54,683 nucleotides of DNA from Lachnospiraceae bacterium (GTDB lineage: Bacteria; Bacillota; Clostridia; Lachnospirales; Lachnospiraceae), in the NCBI GenBank assembly GCA_017521195.1, contig JAFXGP010000110.1, positions 1-54,683 on the forward strand, in the 5' to 3' direction. A model generated the notes under the pieces. It ran no database searches, had not been told where the DNA came from, and saw nothing but the letters and a program-made list of their open reading frames with translations. Below are positions 25,662 through 35,206 of this stretch, in pieces. The position numbers and the translations under genes were made by a program. The stretch's first letter is position 1. Each line of letters starts with the position of its first letter.

Positions 25662-25692
25662 AAAAGTCGCATTTTCAAAATGCGACTTTTTC
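25662..25692. terminator. Bidirectional terminator between HD-GYP gene and murA
   Basis: AAAAAGTCGCATTTT and AAAATGCGACTTTTT pair perfectly with almost no loop. It can serve both converging genes. Confidence 0.9.
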
Positions 25693-25693
25693 T

Positions 25694-26986
25694 TTATCCT
25701 ACTTTTAATTTAAACTTTTGTATTTCACGTTCGGATTCCACTTTCTCAATCTGAGCACCCAGACTCTGAAGTTTCATTTCGAAATCTTCATATCCTCTCT
25801 GGATATAGTGGATATCATCCACCATAGAAAATCCTTCTGCAGCCAAGCCTGCCATAACTAATGCCGCTCCCGCCCGAAGATCCGGTGCACTCATGCTTGC
25901 CCCGGTGTATTTATCCACACCATTAATAATCGCTGTGTTTCCTTCTACTTTAATGCTGGCACCCATTCTGGTTAATTCATCCACATATCGGAATCTGTTT
26001 TCAAAAATACTTTCCGTAACAATACTTGTTCCTCGTGAAAGTCCCAATGCAACTGCTATCTGAGGCTGCATATCTGTAGGGAATCCCGGGTATGGTAATG
26101 TTTTTACATGTGTATGAACCAATGGTTTAGAAGCTACTACTCTTACCGCGTCATCTGATGCTTCTACTTCACAACCGATTTCAATTAATTTAGCAGTAAT
26201 GGATTCCAAGTGTTTTGGAATAACATTTTTAACAGTAATATCTCCCTTAGTAACTGCTGCCGCAAACATAAATGTTCCGGCTTCAATCTGGTCAGGAATA
26301 ATCGTGTATTCTGATTTGTGCAATTTGGTAACGCCTTTAATACGGATAACATCTGTACCCGCACCTTTAATATTCGCTCCCATACTGTTCAAAAAGTTGG
26401 CCAAATCTACTACATGTGGCTCCTTTGCTGCATTTTCAATTACAGTCTGGCCTTCTGCCATAGCCGCCGCCATCATTACATTGATGGTAGCTCCTACAGA
26501 AACCACGTCCATATAAATATGATTACCTTTTAACACTTCAGCTTTTGCAGAAATGGAACCATGAGCAATATCTACCTTGGTTCCCAAAGCTTCCCAGCCC
26601 TTGATATGCTGGTCAATGGGACGGCTTCCGATATTACATCCACCCGGAAGTACTACTTCTGCTTCCTTATATTTACCTAACATAGCTCCTATCAGGTAGT
26701 AAGATGCTCTGATTTTCTTAATCAACTCATCTTTGATTACATGTCCATGAATCTGTGAGCCATTGATTTTTACTGTGTGTCTGTCTAACTTCTCTACATA
26801 TACTCCAATGCTTTCCATAGCCTGTAACAGAGCATTGGTATCCCTAACATCAGGGACATTTTCTATAATAACAGTTTCATCCGTCATAATTGCGGCTGCC
26901 AAAATCGGTAATGCTGCATTTTTTGCACCACCAATTTCCACTTCACCAACCAACGGATTTCCACCTTTAATTGCATACTGTTCCAT
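25694..26986 (-). CDS. murA: UDP-N-acetylglucosamine 1-carboxyvinyltransferase
   Basis: MurA transfers enolpyruvate from PEP to UDP-GlcNAc, the first committed step of peptidoglycan synthesis. The 430-residue protein has GGAKNAALP (Lys22 of the active site), the fosfomycin-target loop PGGCNIGSRPID with Cys117, and PGFPTDMQPQ near residue 305 with the conserved Asp. The Cys indicates a fosfomycin-sensitive type. GAGGTAAG lies just before the ATG. It is a single gene; low-GC Gram-positives often have two murA copies, and which this is cannot be told here. Converging with the HD-GYP gene. Confidence 0.97.
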   Translation of the reverse strand: MEQYAIKGGNPLVGEVEIGGAKNAALPILAAAIMTDETVIIENVPDVRDTNALLQAMESIGVYVEKLDRHTVKINGSQIHGHVIKDELIKKIRASYYLIGAMLGKYKEAEVVLPGGCNIGSRPIDQHIKGWEALGTKVDIAHGSISAKAEVLKGNHIYMDVVSVGATINVMMAAAMAEGQTVIENAAKEPHVVDLANFLNSMGANIKGAGTDVIRIKGVTKLHKSEYTIIPDQIEAGTFMFAAAVTKGDITVKNVIPKHLESITAKLIEIGCEVEASDDAVRVVASKPLVHTHVKTLPYPGFPTDMQPQIAVALGLSRGTSIVTESIFENRFRYVDELTRMGASIKVEGNTAIINGVDKYTGASMSAPDLRAGAALVMAGLAAEGFSMVDDIHYIQRGYEDFEMKLQSLGAQIEKVESEREIQKFKLKVG

Positions 26987-27079
26987 CGCTTACCTCATAA
27001 TAAACAATCTTGTATCATCAGCTTAGTATACCACATAATTTCTTTTTGTAAACCTACAAACTTTTGTTTGCTTTCAGTT

Positions 27080-28693
27080 TTAATTCATATATGCCAAAGG
27101 ATCCACCGGCGTTCCGTTCAGACGTAATTCGAAATGAAGATGTGGTCCGGTACTTATACCTGTATTTCCCGATAAAGCAATCTTCTGTCCCTGTTTTACA
27201 GTTTGACCTGCAGACACCAAAACTTTACTGTTGTGTGCATATCTGGTTTCTGCTCCACCCGGATGTTTGATATAAACCACATATCCATATCCTGCACCCC
27301 AACCGGCTTTGGTAACAGTACCACCGGAAGAAGCTACAACGGAACTTCCTCTTGGAAGGGACCAGTCAACACCTTTGTGGTTACTGGATGCTCCTCTGGT
27401 TGGCGAGGTTCTTCTTCCGAATCTGGAAGTTAATCGTCCTCCGGAAATCGGTTTGATGAAGGTTGGCGGAATTTTGGTTCCTCGTTCCACAATCTTAGGA
27501 ACTGCTTCCATCAATACAACTTCTTTAATAACCTCTTTGCTGATTTCCTTATCATTACGATACGTAATGTTAGCCACCGCTTTTCTAAAGCCTGTGGAAG
27601 GTTCTTGCAAGGTCTTTTCCTGAGTCGTATACCATTCATCATTATCTATATAAACTACATCAGCATCATATGCTTCCTCTAAATACACCTGTTCTGTACG
27701 TACTACAGATAACTCCGGTTCCGGAACTGTAATAATAATTTCGTCTCCTACACGAATGGTAGAATTTTCATTTTTAATAGATTCATTTAGTTCAATAATT
27801 TTATCCATCGGAATATTTGTCTTATCTACAATTCCTGATAAAGTATCTCCCGCTACAACCTCATATACTTCGTTTACTTCTTTATCTTTGGTCACCTGCT
27901 CTATTGCAGTTTCCAACGGAGTAATTTCATTCGGTAATAAAAAGCTTTCCACGATTTCCACTTTTTCTGCAAATCCCATGGACATCAGACCATATTGATA
28001 ATCATCAAAAGCTCTTTCTACTTCCGGTTCCATGGATTTAAAGATATCTTCAAAGTATTTTTCAACACCACTTTCCCAAAATACTTCTTTTTCCTCTTTT
28101 TCCTGCTCTTCTTTTTTATTAATCTGAGCCGTCAATACATGCAATTCTCTCGTAGGATCAAGAACTAATTCTACACTATATTCATCTTTTGCATCATATT
28201 TGTTCAATGCTGCATCCAGTAATGCTTTTACTTCATCACTGGTAGCAAGATTTACACTATACTCATTCACTTTTACAGTATAGGCTTTTTGCAGTGTTTG
28301 AATGGAATTTTCCTGTAAAACTCCGGCAACTCTGTTTAACAAAGTTCTCTCACTATCTATTTTCCCGAAGATAACTCTCTTACCTTCTATCTCCAAATCC
28401 ATTTTTGCATAAATCAAATCTGTAGAATTACCTGCAATAATTCTTCTGGCCTGAGCCATCACTTTATCTATAGTATCTCTGGAGTCTGTGGCTCCGATTT
28501 TGGATTCATTTAAATATACTGTGTAGTGGTTTTTCCCACCATCATCTATTTGAATCATCCCCGGCATCATAAAGCCAAAAACAATGGCAACCAAAAACAT
28601 GATGCGCATCCAGATGAGCTGCATTTTTCTATAATTTTTACTAATATTTATCATATTCTTTAGTTTATGACACTCTTTCCACATTTTATTCAT
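27080..28693 (-). CDS. Membrane-anchored LysM/G5/M23 peptidoglycan hydrolase
   Basis: A cell-wall endopeptidase of 537 residues. A helix at about 25-46 anchors it. A LysM domain (YEVVAGDTLSGIVDKTNIPMDKIIELN, about 285-330) and a G5-like domain (about 335-410) bind wall glycan. The C-terminal M23 (LytM-type) domain begins near 419 and has the zinc ligands HKGVD (His439, Asp443) and HLHF (His520) with GRRTSP and GNTG-STGP motifs. All catalytic residues are present, so it should be active. Such proteins act in cell elongation or division. The first ATG has a weak ribosome site; starts at residues 4 and 14 are possible and would not affect the domains. It diverges from the DNA polymerase IV gene. 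Confidence 0.92.
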   Translation of the reverse strand: MNKMWKECHKLKNMINISKNYRKMQLIWMRIMFLVAIVFGFMMPGMIQIDDGGKNHYTVYLNESKIGATDSRDTIDKVMAQARRIIAGNSTDLIYAKMDLEIEGKRVIFGKIDSERTLLNRVAGVLQENSIQTLQKAYTVKVNEYSVNLATSDEVKALLDAALNKYDAKDEYSVELVLDPTRELHVLTAQINKKEEQEKEEKEVFWESGVEKYFEDIFKSMEPEVERAFDDYQYGLMSMGFAEKVEIVESFLLPNEITPLETAIEQVTKDKEVNEVYEVVAGDTLSGIVDKTNIPMDKIIELNESIKNENSTIRVGDEIIITVPEPELSVVRTEQVYLEEAYDADVVYIDNDEWYTTQEKTLQEPSTGFRKAVANITYRNDKEISKEVIKEVVLMEAVPKIVERGTKIPPTFIKPISGGRLTSRFGRRTSPTRGASSNHKGVDWSLPRGSSVVASSGGTVTKAGWGAGYGYVVYIKHPGGAETRYAHNSKVLVSAGQTVKQGQKIALSGNTGISTGPHLHFELRLNGTPVDPLAYMN

Positions 28694-28835
28694 TGTAACA
28701 ATTTTGTAATAAGTACATATTAACAGTATTTTTTTTCCTTGTAAAGTAATTGTTATAATGTTACCTTAAAAGTAATTATGGTCTAAGCTTTATTTTATGT
28801 GAATTTTGCCCAAAAAAGTTAATAGGAGGGAAATT

Positions 28836-30095
28836 ATGGACCCTATCATTTTTCATATTGATGTAAATTCTGCCTTCCTTAGCTGGACCGCCTTGGAGAA
28901 GCTGGAGCAGGGAGAAACTGTAGATTTAAGAGAAATTCCTTCTATCATCGGAGGTGATCAGTCTAAACGGCACGGAATTGTTCTGGCCAAATCAACTTCC
29001 GCCAAAAAATATGGTATCCAAACCGGAGAACCTGTTGTGAATGCTTTCCGGAAATGTCCGACCCTGACCATGGCTCCGCCAAATCATACCATGTATAGAG
29101 AACGTTCCCGTAAGTTAATGGAATATCTGGCATCCATCTGCCCGGAAATCGAACAAGTAAGTATTGATGAATGTTATATGAATTTTACCCCCATTGCCCA
29201 TCGTTATTCTAATTATATGGAAGGGGCTTTGGAAATCAAAAATTCTATCCGCGACAAGTTTCATTTTACAGTAAACATTGGTATTTCCGATCGTAAGGTA
29301 CTGGCCAAAATGGCATCTGATTTTCGTAAACCGGACTTGGTTCATACTCTATTCTCTTACGAAATTGAAGAAAAAATGTGGCCACTGACAGTAGATAATC
29401 TGTTTATGTGCGGTACCTCCAGTGTAGAAACTTTACGTAAATTAGAAATCATAACCATCGGTGACTTAGCCAAGGCCAATCCTCAAATTCTCTCTTCCCA
29501 TTTAAAGAGTCACGGAATCACTCTTTGGGAATTTGCCAACGGTCATGACTCTTCCAAAGTTGAACCAATTCCGACACAGGCAAAAGGAATCGGCAACTCC
29601 ACAACTGTACAACAAGATATCGAAACCGGAGAAGATGCTTATCCCGTACTTATGGAACTGGCAGAAAGTGTAGGCAGGCGTTTACGCAAAGAAAATCAAT
29701 TAGCCGGCATGGTAAGCTGCGAAATCAAATATAATACGTTCCAAAGTGTATCCCATCAAACTACTTTATCAACAGCGACAGATTCTACTACTTTAATATA
29801 TGAAACTGCCCGCCATTTGTTCAATGAATTATGGGATGGTACACCAATCCGGCTTCTGGGAATCCGTACCTCTAAGCTTTGTGATGTTTCCGAACCGGTG
29901 CAACTGAGTTTGTTTGACATGATACCTCCTGAAGCTTCTGCCACAACCGGTAAAAAAGAATCTGTCACCATGCATACTCCCCGCAGACAAAAACAGGAAA
30001 AACTGGATAAAGCCTTAGATAAGATAAAGAATAAATATGGGAAAGATGCAATCGTCCGCGGAAGTTTACTTACCCCCAATCCCAAAAAGAAATAA
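28836..30095 (+). CDS. dinB: Y-family DNA polymerase IV
   Basis: An error-prone translesion polymerase of 419 residues. Catalytic motifs are FHIDVNSAFLSW (Asp8 region), then SIDECYMNF (Asp-Glu pair near 105), and VNIGISDRKVLAKMASDFRKPD. The little-finger domain follows. The C-terminal part has VQLSLFD, a QLxLF-like clamp-binding motif, which supports polymerase IV over UmuC. The ATG at 28836 has AATAGGAGGG before it; an ATG at 28806 is rejected. It is a single gene ended by a long hairpin terminator. Family members lacking SOS-box control are common; no clear LexA box was seen upstream. Confidence 0.93.
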   Translation: MDPIIFHIDVNSAFLSWTALEKLEQGETVDLREIPSIIGGDQSKRHGIVLAKSTSAKKYGIQTGEPVVNAFRKCPTLTMAPPNHTMYRERSRKLMEYLASICPEIEQVSIDECYMNFTPIAHRYSNYMEGALEIKNSIRDKFHFTVNIGISDRKVLAKMASDFRKPDLVHTLFSYEIEEKMWPLTVDNLFMCGTSSVETLRKLEIITIGDLAKANPQILSSHLKSHGITLWEFANGHDSSKVEPIPTQAKGIGNSTTVQQDIETGEDAYPVLMELAESVGRRLRKENQLAGMVSCEIKYNTFQSVSHQTTLSTATDSTTLIYETARHLFNELWDGTPIRLLGIRTSKLCDVSEPVQLSLFDMIPPEASATTGKKESVTMHTPRRQKQEKLDKALDKIKNKYGKDAIVRGSLLTPNPKKK

Positions 30096-30170
30096 AAGAG
30101 CTGTTAAAGAAGAACAACGCAGGAATTTTTATCTCCTCACAATTATCCTTTTTCAACAGCTCTTTTTTAT
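30093..30170. terminator. Terminator after dinB
   Basis: AAAGAGCTGTT and AACAGCTCTTT form a perfect stem closing an unusually long loop of more than 45 bases, with a T-tract on the right. It may serve both converging genes. Confidence 0.7.
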
Positions 30171-30175
30171 TTATT

Positions 30176-30742
30176 CTATTTGTTCTTCCGTACAGAATAT
30201 CCGAATCTTCCAAGCTCTTCTCCGAGAGAAAAGTATGTTCCATGGGAATAAGCAATCGGTTTGCTGTATTCTAAGTGGAATTTTCCTCTCTCATCCATAT
30301 ATTTTTCATCTGCCCGCACATTCACCACTTCTGCAATGAACATGTGATGTGTTCCCAATTCTTTTACTTCAGTCACTTTACATTCAATGTTAATCGGACT
30401 CTCTGCCACTGCCGGTACAGATACTTTTTCTGACGGAATCGGTGTAAGATTCATTTTCTCCCACTTATTTACGTCACGACCGCTTGCAACACCACAATAA
30501 TCGGTCGCTTCCAGCAATTCTTCCGTAGTAAGATTAATTACGAACTCTCCGGTTTCTTTTAACATATGGTAAGAATATCTCTCCGGTCTTACAGAAATGG
30601 ATACCATTGCAGGATCACTGCAAATAGTTCCTACCCATCCGATAGTAATCAGATTAGGTTTCCCATCATTTCCCTGACAGCTAACCAACACTGCCGGCAA
30701 TGGATATAACATATTTCCCGGTTTCCAATTTTGCTTTGCCAT
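30176..30742 (-). CDS. Flavin reductase-like (split-barrel FMN-binding) protein
   Basis: A 188-residue flavoprotein of the flavin reductase-like family. The barrel starts at PGNMLYPLPAVLVSCQGNDGKPNLITIGWVGTICSDPAMVSISV, with the FMN phosphate region in SVRPERYSYHMLKETGEFVINL. THHMFIAEVVNVRADE and the C-terminal GTYFSLGEELG complete it. Members reduce flavin or act as ferric or rubredoxin-linked oxidoreductases; the partner is unknown. The ATG at 30742 has GTGAGGAG before it; the ATG at 30784 is without one. It stands alone. Confidence 0.9.
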   Translation of the reverse strand: MAKQNWKPGNMLYPLPAVLVSCQGNDGKPNLITIGWVGTICSDPAMVSISVRPERYSYHMLKETGEFVINLTTEELLEATDYCGVASGRDVNKWEKMNLTPIPSEKVSVPAVAESPINIECKVTEVKELGTHHMFIAEVVNVRADEKYMDERGKFHLEYSKPIAYSHGTYFSLGEELGRFGYSVRKNK

Positions 30743-30811
30743 TTTCTCCTCACTAATCAGTACCACTCCGGCACTGACTTCCACTTTATTATTTCCTTAT
30801 TATAATACAAT

Positions 30812-31459
30812 TTAAAAAGCAAGCATTCCCATAATGTCAAGAATCTGTATTGTAAGACTTGCTGCTGCTGCCAAAAATCCTAATACTGCAAACACTAATA
30901 CCGGTTTGCGGGATTTTTTCACTGCCTCTTCCTGAGATTTCATAATATTTTCTGCTTTGGCTGCCACTTCATCCACAACCACAGCCTGTACATTACGATA
31001 TACTTTAACGTTTTCTTTATGAAGGAAATCGTCTGCCTGTTTGAACCATTCTGCAATTTCTTTCTGGTTTTTTTCTAATGCTTCTGTCAGTTCAGCAACA
31101 GTTTCCTGCATTTTTACAACTTTTTCTTCCATTTTTTCCATTGTATAAGCTGCTGTTTCCACACTTTTCTTAGCTTCTGCCTTCTGTGCTTCTGTTTCTA
31201 ACTGAATATCCGCAATTTTAGCCGCGCCTTCCTGTGTCAATTTACGGATGCTTTCCGTACTTTCTACCATTAAATCATGAAGATTACGTGCTGTCTGTGT
31301 ATTAGTCATCTGCACCTTGCGCATTTCCTGAAGACATCTTTCATATTCTGCCACTTGTTCGCGTAATCTTCTAAGTTCTCTCTCTTCTGCAGCAGCATTG
31401 GCTCTAATCACTTCTCCTGCAGTAAATTTTTGAGCTAATCTATCAATAAAATTATCCAT
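30812..31459 (-). CDS. Coiled-coil protein with C-terminal membrane anchor
   Basis: A 215-residue protein of unknown function. Residues 20-160 are charged and helical with heptad-like spacing (ELRRLREQVAEYERCLQEM, then a long Lys/Glu-rich stretch), so a coiled coil is likely. A single hydrophobic segment at about 190-212 (PVLVFAVLGFLAAAASLTIQILDIMGML) would make it tail-anchored with the coil in the cytoplasm. TAGGAGGA fixes the ATG at 31459. A promoter with TTGTAA and TAGAAT boxes (31518-31490, 17-base spacer) precedes it. No neighbour gives a functional hint. Its form resembles bacterial dynamin partners and envelope-tethered scaffolds, but no homology claim is made. Confidence 0.8.
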   Translation of the reverse strand: MDNFIDRLAQKFTAGEVIRANAAAEERELRRLREQVAEYERCLQEMRKVQMTNTQTARNLHDLMVESTESIRKLTQEGAAKIADIQLETEAQKAEAKKSVETAAYTMEKMEEKVVKMQETVAELTEALEKNQKEIAEWFKQADDFLHKENVKVYRNVQAVVVDEVAAKAENIMKSQEEAVKKSRKPVLVFAVLGFLAAAASLTIQILDIMGMLAF

Positions 31460-31489
31460 AATTAGTCCTCCTAATCGCATTGTTAGTTC

Positions 31490-31518
31490 ATTCTATCACA
31501 TTTTCGTTTCTTTTACAA
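31490..31518 (-). promoter_or_regulatory. Predicted promoter of the coiled-coil protein gene
   Basis: On the minus strand TTGTAA (31518-31513) and TAGAAT (31495-31490) are 17 bases apart, giving a start near 31483, about 24 bases before the ATG. Confidence 0.5.
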
Positions 31519-31584
31519 TTCTTTCAAATCTTCACCTCGGCTTTACATGTCGTTCACATTTTGTTCATATTTTTCTGTTAAAAT

Positions 31585-31703
31585 AAAGTTACATCAAAGA
31601 GACACAATAGATGAATTTTTTCATAATAGCCCGGGTGCCCCTAGCGGTGCCTGGGCACTCCTCATTTTAGCCACAAAAAACGCACCATATGGTGCGTTTT
31701 TCG
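31585..31703 (+). ncRNA. Candidate small structured RNA
   Basis: On the plus strand, a TAAAAT box (31579-31584) is followed by an ATGAA/TTCAT hairpin, a GC-rich stem (GCCCGGGTGCC with GGTGCCTGGGC at 31629-31656, continuous when G-U pairs are allowed), and a perfect terminator palindrome. The G-U pairs favour the plus-strand RNA. No -35 box is convincing and no known RNA family is recognised, so this is a hypothesis. Confidence 0.35.
31676..31701. terminator. Perfect-palindrome terminator after the alarmone synthetase gene
   Basis: AAAAACGCACCAT and ATGGTGCGTTTTT are perfect complements with no spacer. It ends the RelQ-like gene and could end a plus-strand RNA as well. Confidence 0.88.
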
Positions 31704-31725
31704 TTTATATAATAAATAATGGTTC

Positions 31726-32355
31726 TTAATTCATGTCCAAAATCTGTTCATTCAGATTCCACATTCTAGTATCTACTTCAGAAATCATATGTGCACATTC
31801 TACCAACTCATCTTTGATATACTGGGGAACATTTCCTTCAAATTTGTAATTAATTTTATGTTCCAGACTGGCCCAGAAATCCATGGCTACGGTACGTATC
31901 TGAATCTCTACCTTAGCATCAACAATTCTGTCAGATAAGTAAATCGGCACAGTTACCAACATGTGATAACTTTTATATCCGCTTGCCTTTGGATTTTTAA
32001 TATAGTCTTTGATTGCCAGAACTTTAATATCATTCTGATTACTGATCATTTCTGCAATTCTGTAAATATCGGATACAAAGGAACAAATAACACGAATTCC
32101 TGCAATATCGTTCACATATTCAACCATATTTTCAATGGTAGATTCATATCCGTTTCTTTTTAACTTCTTAACAATACTTTCCGAACTCTTAATTCTGGAC
32201 TTAATATGTTCTATCGGATTGTATCTGTGCACATGCTGAAATTCATCGTTCAAAATTTCAAGCTTTGTTCCAATTTCTTTTAATGCTGAATTATAAATCA
32301 AAAGAACCTCAGTCCAGCTTTCTGCCGGAGAATTTTCCCTTTTTTTATTTTCCAT
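31726..32355 (-). CDS. relQ: RelQ/YjbM-type small alarmone synthetase
   Basis: A GTP pyrophosphokinase of 209 residues that makes (p)ppGpp without a hydrolase domain. Synthetase motifs: HIKSRIKSSESIVKKLKRNG (ATP-binding, about residues 48-67), DIAGIRVICSF (acidic residue near 86), SGYKSYHMLV (about 128), VEIQIRT and DFWASLEHKINYKF. The short length and lack of TGS/ACT domains separate it from RelA/SpoT. GGAGTAGGT precedes the ATG. It is a single gene. Small synthetases of this type are often regulated by wall stress, but nothing in this sequence shows that. Confidence 0.93.
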   Translation of the reverse strand: MENKKRENSPAESWTEVLLIYNSALKEIGTKLEILNDEFQHVHRYNPIEHIKSRIKSSESIVKKLKRNGYESTIENMVEYVNDIAGIRVICSFVSDIYRIAEMISNQNDIKVLAIKDYIKNPKASGYKSYHMLVTVPIYLSDRIVDAKVEIQIRTVAMDFWASLEHKINYKFEGNVPQYIKDELVECAHMISEVDTRMWNLNEQILDMN

Positions 32356-32616
32356 ACCTACTCCATTTCTTTGCAGCCTTATCCCCTCAATGCTGCCTGC
32401 ATACTTATATTACCATACTTTCACATACTTTTGTTAGTATTTCCGTTTTTTTATAAAACTTTAAGGTTTCTAAATTTGCTTTTATCACTCCAAACTGATG
32501 CTTCCACACCGGAACTTTTTCTGTTATACTGTATGATACTTTCAGACGCAATTACACCCAATCATATATGTATGCAGCATTTACATTATTTATGATAAAA
32601 GAAAGGAATTTATCTT

Positions 32617-32880
32617 ATGAGAATCTGGTTTAAATTATGGCACAACAATCACCTTCTGCAGGATACAACTATTGAGGATTATTCTGATGAAACCCGTACC
32701 CATAAAGTATTCCATGCTTTGGAGGAATGTTGCTACCAATTTAATTTGTCTAAACCTATCTGGCTGGATTCTACTATAAAGGATTTCAAACGCCATGCCC
32801 GTGCCAGATTTACTAAAGATGCGTTTGTGGAAGAAGTTGAATTTGACTATCTGGAAATTCATGTGATTGAAGAAGACTAA
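32617..32880 (+). CDS. Small acidic/basic conserved protein, unknown function
   Basis: An 87-residue protein, probably cytosolic, with alternating charge and many aromatic residues (MRIWFKLWHNNHLLQDTTIEDYSDETRTHKV...). No family was recognised with certainty. It has a good AAAGGAA ribosome site eight bases before the ATG, and a strong terminator directly after the stop, both of which support a real gene. A minus-strand frame through the same bases lacks a ribosome site and is treated as a shadow. Its neighbours are the divergent relQ and the converging galE. Confidence 0.8.
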   Translation: MRIWFKLWHNNHLLQDTTIEDYSDETRTHKVFHALEECCYQFNLSKPIWLDSTIKDFKRHARARFTKDAFVEEVEFDYLEIHVIEED

Positions 32881-32881
32881 A

Positions 32882-32905
32882 AAAGGACCGCGATTGCGGT
32901 CCTTT
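32882..32905. terminator. Bidirectional terminator between the small gene and galE
   Basis: AAAGGACCGC and GCGGTCCTTT form a perfect 10-bp stem with a GATT loop. Confidence 0.92.
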
Positions 32906-32911
32906 CATTTA

Positions 32912-33928
32912 TTAATCTTCGTATCCGTTTGGATTGTTGCTCTGCCATCTCCAGGAATCTTCACACATTTCTCTAATTCCGTTTTCTGCTTCCCAACCTA
33001 ATTCCACTTTCGCTTTAGTTGCATCTGCATAACAGGTAGCAATATCACCCGGACGTCTGTCTTTGATTACATATGGAAGTTTAATATTATTTGCTTCTTC
33101 AAAATTCTTTACGATATCAAGAACGCTGTAACCGGTTCCTGTTCCCAGGTTATAAATATTCAGTCCTGCTTTTTCTTCAATTTTCTTTAAAGCTTTTACA
33201 TGACCTTTTGCCAGGTCAACTACATGGATATAATCTCTTACACCTGTTCCGTCATGAGTATCGTAATCGTTACCGAATACTCCTAATTCTTTTAACTTAC
33301 CAACAGCCACCTGAGTTACATATGGCATTAAGTTGTTAGGAATACCGTTTGGATTTTCTCCCATGGTTCCGCTCTTATGTGCTCCGATTGGGTTAAAGTA
33401 ACGAAGAATTACTACGTTCCATTCCGGATCTGCTTTCTGGATATCACTTAAAATCTGTTCCAACATGGATTTTGTCCATCCGTAAGGATTGGTACATGTT
33501 CCTTTTGGACATTCTTCTGTAATCGGAATAAATGCGGGATCTCCGTAAACAGTTGCAGAAGATGAGAAAATAATATTCTTACAATCATGTTTTCTCATCA
33601 CATCTACCAGTGTTAATGTACCTGCAATATTGTTTTCATAATATTCCCATGGTTTTGCAACAGATTCACCTACTGCTTTCAATCCTGCAAAATGAATACA
33701 GGAATCAATGTTTTCTTTCGCAAAAATTTCTTCCAATGCTTCGCGGTCAAGAATATCTGCTTTATAAAAAGGAACTTTCTTCCCTGTGATAGCTTCTACT
33801 CTTTCCAATGATTTTTCGCTGGAGTTGCATAAATTATCCATTACTACTACGTCATACCCTGCATTCTGTAATTCCACTACTGTATGACTTCCAATATAAC
33901 CTGCCCCACCTGTTACTAAAATAGCCAT
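32912..33928 (-). CDS. galE: UDP-glucose 4-epimerase
   Basis: An NAD-dependent epimerase of 338 residues that interconverts UDP-glucose and UDP-galactose. GGAGYIGSH (6-14), [11 protein letters not shown], the [10 protein letters not shown] and [12 protein letters not shown] blocks (Ser-Tyr-Lys site near 122-153), and the [12 protein letters not shown] region are all typical of GalE. AAGGAGGATATT precedes the ATG. It follows the nucleotidyltransferase gene by 43 bases on the same strand, so the two are probably co-transcribed and together supply UDP-hexoses. They could serve the polysaccharide locus 10 kb away. Confidence 0.96.
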   Translation of the reverse strand: MAILVTGGAGYIGSHTVVELQNAGYDVVVMDNLCNSSEKSLERVEAITGKKVPFYKADILDREALEEIFAKENIDSCIHFAGLKAVGESVAKPWEYYENNIAGTLTLVDVMRKHDCKNIIFSSSATVYGDPAFIPITEECPKGTCTNPYGWTKSMLEQILSDIQKADPEWNVVILRYFNPIGAHKSGTMGENPNGIPNNLMPYVTQVAVGKLKELGVFGNDYDTHDGTGVRDYIHVVDLAKGHVKALKKIEEKAGLNIYNLGTGTGYSVLDIVKNFEEANNIKLPYVIKDRRPGDIATCYADATKAKVELGWEAENGIREMCEDSWRWQSNNPNGYED

Positions 33929-33971
33929 AATATCCTCCTTATTATATGTTCTTATTTTAAAAAATAATAAT

Positions 33972-34889
33972 TTACCAAAGTTTCTTTGGATATAAACCTT
34001 CCTCTTTCAATTCTGCAATAGAAGCTTTTACAAAAGGTTTATCCTCCTGATAAGTTACCCCGAACCATCGGTCCTGCGAAGACAATACTTCAACGGTTGC
34101 TTTCCCCGCTTTTAATAATTTGTCTACTTCTGTAGGAATCAGACATTCTGCTTTCAACGGATTCTTAGGTACAGCTTCTTTGAAGAATCTGTCTAAGGCA
34201 TCATCAAACAATTCGAAAACACTTGGATAGAATGCCCACATATTCATAGACACCAGACTGTCTACGGAAACCTCTGTGTAAGTAGCTCCATCATCTTCCG
34301 TAAATGCAGCTCCGTTTTCTGTTTTCACAATTTTGGTACGTTCCACAATGTCTTCCAAAAATCCCTGCTCATTTGTGACACAAATACCACGGGCAACACT
34401 TCCTTTATCCGTTAACGTATTTTTCAATTCATAGCCCACCATGGCGTAAGGTGGTTTCTGACCGTCTTCATGTCCTGTCAAATATTCATATAAAGTAACG
34501 TAAGCACTTCTTCCGTAATAATCGTCTGCGTTAATCACTGCAAACGGTTCTTTTACCACACCTTTGCAACATTGTAAGGCATGAGTGGTTCCCCATGGTT
34601 TTACACGCTCCGGATCCATGGTAAATCCTTCTGGCACATCCTTAATATCCTGAAACACATACTCTACTTCCATATGTTTGCTGATAGGATCTCCAACCAA
34701 TGTTCTGAAATCTGCTTCGTTTTCTTTCTTTATAATAAATACAACTTTACCAAAACCGGCTCTTAAGGCATCATAAATGGAAAAGTCTATGATTTTGTGG
34801 CCTTCATCATCAATAGGATCGATCTGCTTCAATCCGCCATATCTGCTTCCCATGCCTGCAGCCAAAATTACCAAGGTTGGTTTCTTCAT
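33972..34889 (-). CDS. Sugar-phosphate nucleotidyltransferase
   Basis: A 305-residue NTP-transferase family enzyme. It begins [24 protein letters not shown], the nucleotide loop of the family, followed by [21 protein letters not shown] with the metal-binding Asp pair near residue 108, and the ELLKA-type end. It joins a sugar-1-phosphate to a nucleotide; UTP and glucose-1-phosphate are likely because galE follows, but GalU proper has a different loop, so no symbol is given. The ATG at 34889 has GGAGGAAGAG upstream; the ATG at 34949 has none. A 317-base gap separates it from the divergent symporter gene. Confidence 0.88.
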   Translation of the reverse strand: MKKPTLVILAAGMGSRYGGLKQIDPIDDEGHKIIDFSIYDALRAGFGKVVFIIKKENEADFRTLVGDPISKHMEVEYVFQDIKDVPEGFTMDPERVKPWGTTHALQCCKGVVKEPFAVINADDYYGRSAYVTLYEYLTGHEDGQKPPYAMVGYELKNTLTDKGSVARGICVTNEQGFLEDIVERTKIVKTENGAAFTEDDGATYTEVSVDSLVSMNMWAFYPSVFELFDDALDRFFKEAVPKNPLKAECLIPTEVDKLLKAGKATVEVLSSQDRWFGVTYQEDKPFVKASIAELKEEGLYPKKLW

Positions 34890-35206
34890 TTCTCTTCCTC
34901 CTAATTGTACGCATTTCTGTCTTCTTGCTTCATTCTCATTCTGTTGCAAAGATTTATCAAACTGTTAATTCTATTGTTTAGTATACTATTTTTTCGCATA
35001 CTTTCCAACCATTCCTGCCAAATATATTAAAAATTATTTTATAAAAATTACATTTTCCCATTTTCCCCGTTATATTCTGGACACTTCCCTAATTTCTATG
35101 TTAGAATGATACAAATTTTGTTCTTATTAAATATATAACCAGAGCATGATAAAAATTTTAAATACATATCAGCTTTGCTCTGAAAAATTTAGAAAGGCTG
35201 AAAATT
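34890..35206. other. Divergent intergenic region
   Basis: This 317-base AT-rich gap carries promoters for both flanking genes, none of which is sharply defined. A CAGAGCA/TGCTCTG inverted repeat (about 35140-35182) lies just before the ribosome site of the symporter gene and could form a leader hairpin. No ORF seen. Confidence 0.4.
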
